Assembly: GCF_020400585.1 (NCBI RefSeq)
Contig: NZ_JAINVF010000022.1
Location: forward strand, 58,839-122,838
Length of the DNA stretch: 64,000 nucleotides
Reading direction: 5' to 3'
From: Streptomyces sp. NK08204
GTDB taxonomy: Bacteria > Actinomycetota > Actinomycetes > Streptomycetales > Streptomycetaceae
Under the pieces are notes generated by a model, which made no database searches, was not told the DNA's origin, and saw nothing but the letters and a program-made list of their open reading frames with translations. The translations under genes were made by a program, and so were the position numbers. Positions 61,022 to 64,000 of the stretch are shown here, one piece after another. Each line of letters begins with the position of its first letter. The stretch's first letter is position 1.

Positions 61022-61485
61022 CAGGCGTCCACCGCGGCCAGGCACCGCCGGGCCCGCGCAATGAACTTCCGCACCGTCTCCGGCCGGCACACGTCCCCGT
61101 CGAACCGCGGTGCCACGGCCCAGTGCAGGCCGGGCGGCTGCGTGCGGTTGAGACTCGGGACGCCGAGGTAGTGGTTGCTGCCGAGAGGCGGGGTGTCGTC
61201 GCCTTCGTCCCAGACGAGTCCGGCGTGGCCAGGGATGAGGACCCAGTAGGGGCCTTCGGGGGTGTCGTGGATGACCGGGCCGTCGAGGTTGGAGTGCAGT
61301 TCCTCGGGGGTGAACTCGTCGCCGCCCATCGCGGCGTGCACGAGGTCTGCCGGGATGCGTACGACGCCGAACCGGCGCCCGCAGCGCAGTAGGGTGACGC
61401 CCCGCTCGATCCATTCGTTGCGGGCCTGGTGCGGGTCGTCAGCCGCGTATGCGAGCCACTCGACGATCCGGTACTCCACAGACAT
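61021..61485 (-). CDS. Hypothetical protein, weak primase-polymerase-like text
   Basis: A 154-residue protein. The middle section GPVIHDTPEGPYWVLIPGHAG and GSNHYLGVPSLNRTQPPGLHWAVAP is a pattern I associate with small actinobacterial proteins distantly like DNA primase/polymerase N-terminal domains, but catalytic residues cannot be confirmed. ATG 61485 has GGAGGTCTG upstream. Cotranscribed with the small Cys-rich gene. Confidence 0.6.
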   Translation of the reverse strand: MSVEYRIVEWLAYAADDPHQARNEWIERGVTLLRCGRRFGVVRIPADLVHAAMGGDEFTPEELHSNLDGPVIHDTPEGPYWVLIPGHAGLVWDEGDDTPPLGSNHYLGVPSLNRTQPPGLHWAVAPRFDGDVCRPETVRKFIARARRCLAAVDA

Positions 61486-61557
61486 GGATCAGACCTCCAC
61501 GATCAGCATCAGCGTGTTCCGACTCACACAACTGACCGTAGAGGCCCGGTTACAGAA

Positions 61558-61582
61558 CATGGGGCAGGAATCCTGCCCCATG
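61558..61582 (-). terminator. Terminator after the XRE-family regulator
   Basis: CATGGGGCAGG / CCTGCCCCATG, 11 perfect pairs with a 3-nt loop, directly beyond the stop codon of the minus-strand regulator gene. Confidence 0.85.
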
Positions 61583-61584
61583 CC

Positions 61585-62835
61585 TTACACCGCCAACATG
61601 CCCAGCTTCACCGCCAACTCAGACGCCCGCTGCCTGCGCTCCGGCTGCTTGGACTCCGTCTCCTCCAGCACGATCCGGCGCGCATAACCGTTGTAGCGGA
61701 TGGTCTCTGACGCAGCCTCAAACGCCTTGTCCAGCGTGGCCAGCGCCGTGTCCGGCTGCCCGTCAAGCTGGTAGGCGCGCGCCTCCTCGATGCGATGCCG
61801 AGCCCGCCGCGGACAGGACTTGATGACGTGCTTGTCGGCGCGAGCTGCCTGCCGCACCGACTCTCCGCCCTGGTGCAGCTCCACAGCCACCGTCACCGCG
61901 TGCGCGCCCATGATGGCCCGGCCGAAGCTGGTGACCGGGTGGAAGTAGTCCGTGGGCAGCTTCTTCGAAGTCTTCTCCGCCTTGTCCCACCAGCCCCACG
62001 CTTCGCCGTTCTCGCCGCGCCGCGCTGCTGTGTACCCGGCCTCGAACTGCAAGGCCCCAGCGATGGCGAGGACACGGTCGTCGGCGTCCGGGAGATGAGG
62101 TTCGAGGTAGCGGAGCGCCTCCAGCGTGACGGCGTCCGCGGCATCGAAGTGGCCAGGCCCGGAATCCCGGTGGGCCTGCGCGGTGAGCCAGGCGGCCACG
62201 CCGATGGCGTGCGGGTCCTCACTGTCCTGCGCGGCGACCATGCCCCGCTCGGCGACTCGCCACAGCAGGGCGCTGTCGGGCTGGTAGGCGACGAAGAACT
62301 GCGACAGTGAGTACACCTCGGAAAGGACGGCTTGCGCTGCCCGCCGGTCTGCAGCGGTGTCAGCCTGCCGGACGGCGAGTTGGGCGTCGCGGATCAGGTC
62401 CGGCAGCAGGCTGCCGACGACCTCGCGGTGGTTGGGCGCCTTGTGCCGGGAAGCCCACGCGGCGTCCAGTCGGTGCCGCAGGTGCAGCGTGGGCGGCGCC
62501 TCGCGGTCAGCCGTGAACGGGAACGCGTCCACGGCCGCTTTCACCGCGGCGAGGCGGGGGTGGCCAGGGCCGATGAACAGGTCGACATGCAGGGACTGGT
62601 CACCGGTGAGATCAGCAAGGTCGCGCACGCGCAACAGCTCGGCGATACGGAGGATGGTCGGCAACTTGGGCACCTGAATCACACCGGTCTCCACTTGCTT
62701 CACCCATGACGGGGACTTGCCGAGTAGGCCGGCGAGGACCGGTCGGCTCATGCCGCGGCGTTGGCGGTAGATCTGCATTCGGGAACCGAATGCGAGTGGG
62801 TCGGCGTACGGGTCGGGGGTAGCATCGGATGGCAC
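61585..62835 (-). CDS. XRE-family transcriptional regulator with large C-terminal domain
   Basis: A 416-residue protein. An N-terminal helix-turn-helix lies at about residues 14-70 (FGSRMQIYRQRRGMSRPVLAGLLGKSPSWVKQVETG). The remaining 340 residues are helical and TPR-like (RRAAQAVLSEVYSLSQFF, PHAIGVAAWLTAQAHRDSG, FEAGYTAARRGENGEAW). This is a common Streptomyces regulator architecture. GTG 62835 is chosen; the frame runs on upstream without family similarity. It is divergent from the small gene at 62949. Confidence 0.82.
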   Translation of the reverse strand: MPSDATPDPYADPLAFGSRMQIYRQRRGMSRPVLAGLLGKSPSWVKQVETGVIQVPKLPTILRIAELLRVRDLADLTGDQSLHVDLFIGPGHPRLAAVKAAVDAFPFTADREAPPTLHLRHRLDAAWASRHKAPNHREVVGSLLPDLIRDAQLAVRQADTAADRRAAQAVLSEVYSLSQFFVAYQPDSALLWRVAERGMVAAQDSEDPHAIGVAAWLTAQAHRDSGPGHFDAADAVTLEALRYLEPHLPDADDRVLAIAGALQFEAGYTAARRGENGEAWGWWDKAEKTSKKLPTDYFHPVTSFGRAIMGAHAVTVAVELHQGGESVRQAARADKHVIKSCPRRARHRIEEARAYQLDGQPDTALATLDKAFEAASETIRYNGYARRIVLEETESKQPERRQRASELAVKLGMLAV

Positions 62836-62948
62836 GGTCTCGCCCCAATCTCTGTCAGCTTCGTCACTGTCAGGGTATGGGGCGGGACCATTTTCGTGTG
62901 CCGGTCTGCACGATGGTGTCTGGCGACGGGGGCTCGTAGGCTTGGTGC

Positions 62949-63128
62949 ATGTCCCGCGATCTTGTGACCCCTGGTCCGGTGCGGTCTGCTGCGGTCGTGA
63001 ACAAGGACATACGGGCGCTACTGCTACGTACCGGCGGCTGGCTGTCGGCCGCCGACCGGGTCGTCTACGAGCGGCTCGTCGAGGAATGGGCGGCTGCCGT
63101 ACGAGCGGAGATGGCGCCAGCAGCATGA
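62949..63128 (+). CDS. Very small hypothetical protein
   Basis: A 59-residue protein starting MSRDLVTPGPVRSAAVVNKD and ending in WAAAVRAEMAPAA, with a helical middle (RALLLRTGGWLSAADRVVYERLVEEW). Small proteins with the LVEEWAAA pattern recur in streptomycete prophage regions. It is divergent from the XRE regulator, with a 113-bp gap. No strong ribosome-binding site; support comes from the codon pattern and position. Confidence 0.55.
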   Translation: MSRDLVTPGPVRSAAVVNKDIRALLLRTGGWLSAADRVVYERLVEEWAAAVRAEMAPAA

Positions 63129-63168
63129 AGAGGCCCCGCCCGCGGGCTGCGGACAGGTCCCACGTCGG

Positions 63169-63429
63169 TCAGCGCCCGGCAGCCTGCCACACCGTCACAC
63201 CAAGCGAGCCGACCGCCACCACCGCCGCGAGCGACGGCAGAGGCCACCGCGCCCGCTCCAACGCCCGGATCCGGGTCTCGTGGTCAGCGACGTCCTTGCC
63301 CAGCTCCGTGAGGCCCTGGCCGATACCGTCGAGCTTCGTCTCCACCCTGACCAGACCATCACTCAGGGATCTCAACTCCTGATACATCTGCGCGGGCGGA
63401 ATGTAGACACCCGGATCCTGGACGCTCAC
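63169..63429 (-). CDS. Phage-type small membrane protein with coiled coil
   Basis: An 86-residue protein. Residues about 20-60 form a coiled coil (LRSLSDGLVRVETKLDGIG, LTELGKDVADHETRIRALER), and residues 64-83 a membrane helix (WPLPSLAAVVAVGSLGVTVW). GTG 63429 overlaps the stop of the holin-like gene (GTGA). Proteins of this layout sit beside holins and endolysins in actinophages and may be a second holin or a spanin-like helper. Confidence 0.75.
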   Translation of the reverse strand: MSVQDPGVYIPPAQMYQELRSLSDGLVRVETKLDGIGQGLTELGKDVADHETRIRALERARWPLPSLAAVVAVGSLGVTVWQAAGR

Positions 63430-63614
63430 TCGCGGGCCCCCGCCACCTGCCGGTTCGGCACCACCCACGTTATCCCGAGCGCGCCGAGCACCGCCAGCAC
63501 CACCGTAACGCCTTCCCCCGCCGTCACCGTGCCGTCCTGCATGGCGGTTGCCAGTGCCGCAGCGCCAGCAGCGGCACCCGCGACGACCGCCTTCCACATC
63601 GTCGAGATCTTCAT
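63426..63614 (-). CDS. Holin-like protein
   Basis: A 62-residue protein with two hydrophobic segments (AVVAGAAAGAAALATAM and VTVVLAVLGALGITWVV) joined by a short turn DGTVTAGEG, and charged ends. This is the size and topology of an actinophage holin, which permeabilises the membrane at lysis. ATG 63614 has GGAAGGA upstream. It lies directly after the endolysin gene. Confidence 0.8.
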   Translation of the reverse strand: MKISTMWKAVVAGAAAGAAALATAMQDGTVTAGEGVTVVLAVLGALGITWVVPNRQVAGARE

Positions 63615-63630
63615 GCTTAGTCCTTCCCGT

Positions 63631-64000
63631 TCAGGCGACGACACTGAAGCCGTGCCGCGCGCCGAGCTTCTTCAGCGACGTCATCCCGGGAATGCCGTCC
63701 GCGGCACTCCCCGAGTAGTCGAGGCGCTTCTGCCAGCGTGCGTACGCGTTGACCGTCAGCGACCCGAACGAGCCGTCCACGTACTGGCCGGCGAGCAGCC
63801 CCTCAGCCTTCAGCGCCCGCTCCACGACGAGGACTTCCGCCTTGTACGTGACGTGACCCTGAGCCGCGCCGGGGTCCCTCTTCGCCGCCGCCACGATGTG
63901 CGCCAAGGAGACCCTCGGCTTGGGCTGTTCCGCACCCGCCCACTTCAGCAACGCCGACCTGTCCGCGAAGTTGCCGACGTTCCGGTCCGTTCCGCCCGCT
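63631..64000 (-). CDS. Phage endolysin, C-terminal part
   Basis: The frame is open to the right edge; only the last 122 codons are in the window. Residues AEVLVVERALKAEGLLAGQYVDGSFGSLTVNAYARWQKRLDYSG and IPGMTSLKKLG form a peptidoglycan-binding domain (described here by its repeating helix-turn pattern). The catalytic domain lies beyond the window. With the holin and coiled-coil protein it makes a lysis cassette. Confidence 0.8.
   Translation of the reverse strand, partial: AGGTDRNVGNFADRSALLKWAGAEQPKPRVSLAHIVAAAKRDPGAAQGHVTYKAEVLVVERALKAEGLLAGQYVDGSFGSLTVNAYARWQKRLDYSGSAADGIPGMTSLKKLGARHGFSVVA

Overview
The window is high-GC actinobacterial DNA and looks like a Streptomyces chromosome. It begins inside the sporulation sigma factor gene whiG and continues through a TetR regulator, an M23 peptidase and the block rpsB-tsf-pyrH-frr-cdsA. 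Further on are rlmN and a polyamine/GABA gene set. GTG and TTG starts, GTGA/ATGA/TGATG stop-start overlaps and strong GC-rich hairpins between genes are used throughout. The strain cannot be named from this window.

Layout. (1) 0-6.6 kb: core genes. (2) 6.6-17.3 kb: an accessory block between cdsA and rlmN, which are neighbours in many other actinobacteria. It holds two small secreted proteins built from a 13-residue Asn/Gln/Gly repeat, an orphan SARP-like regulator, an acyl-ACP desaturase, an extra cytochrome oxidase subunit I with a small membrane partner, a SLOG-like protein overlapping a VKOR-family membrane protein, and a secreted protein with a long Gly-Pro-Ser-Thr tandem repeat. (3) 17.3-22.4 kb: rlmN, then a TPP riboswitch controlling a thiamine ABC transporter (thiB-thiP-thiQ). 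(4) 22.4-26.9 kb: a maleylpyruvate-isomerase-like protein, an LAETG cell-wall-anchored protein, a VOC protein and an unusual ABC ATPase/permease pair. (5) 27.2-55.2 kb: a dispersed polyamine-to-GABA-to-succinate catabolic region with two aminotransferases, an Lrp regulator, three aldehyde dehydrogenases, a PotDABC-type transporter, an FAD-dependent amine oxidase and a PucR regulator. Between these lie a SpoIIE phosphatase/B12-binding sensor pair, a glycerophosphodiesterase, adenosine deaminase, NADAR protein, PAP2 phosphatase and a large membrane ATPase. (6) 55.3-58.9 kb: an S53 peptidase and a long acyl-CoA dehydrogenase. (7) 58.9-64 kb: small phage-type genes ending in a holin/endolysin cassette on the minus strand, probably the edge of a prophage whose other end is outside the window.

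How the genes work together. In region 5 the transporter would import putrescine or spermidine, the aminotransferase and/or amine oxidase would open the polyamine, the aminobutyraldehyde dehydrogenases would give GABA, and GabT plus the last aldehyde dehydrogenase would lead to succinate; Lrp and PucR proteins are the local regulators. In region 3 thiamine uptake is under direct riboswitch control.

The observations I rate highest are: the SpoIIE phosphatase translationally coupled to a cobalamin-binding protein that carries the W-x9-EH signature of CarH-type light sensors (31.9-34.6 kb); the paired NQGN-repeat secreted proteins (6.9-8.0 kb); paired inverted-repeat boxes upstream of the extra ctaD; four helically phased GTTCC repeats upstream of gabT; and an ABC ATPase without the canonical signature motif. 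All functions are inferred by reading the sequence; no database search was run.
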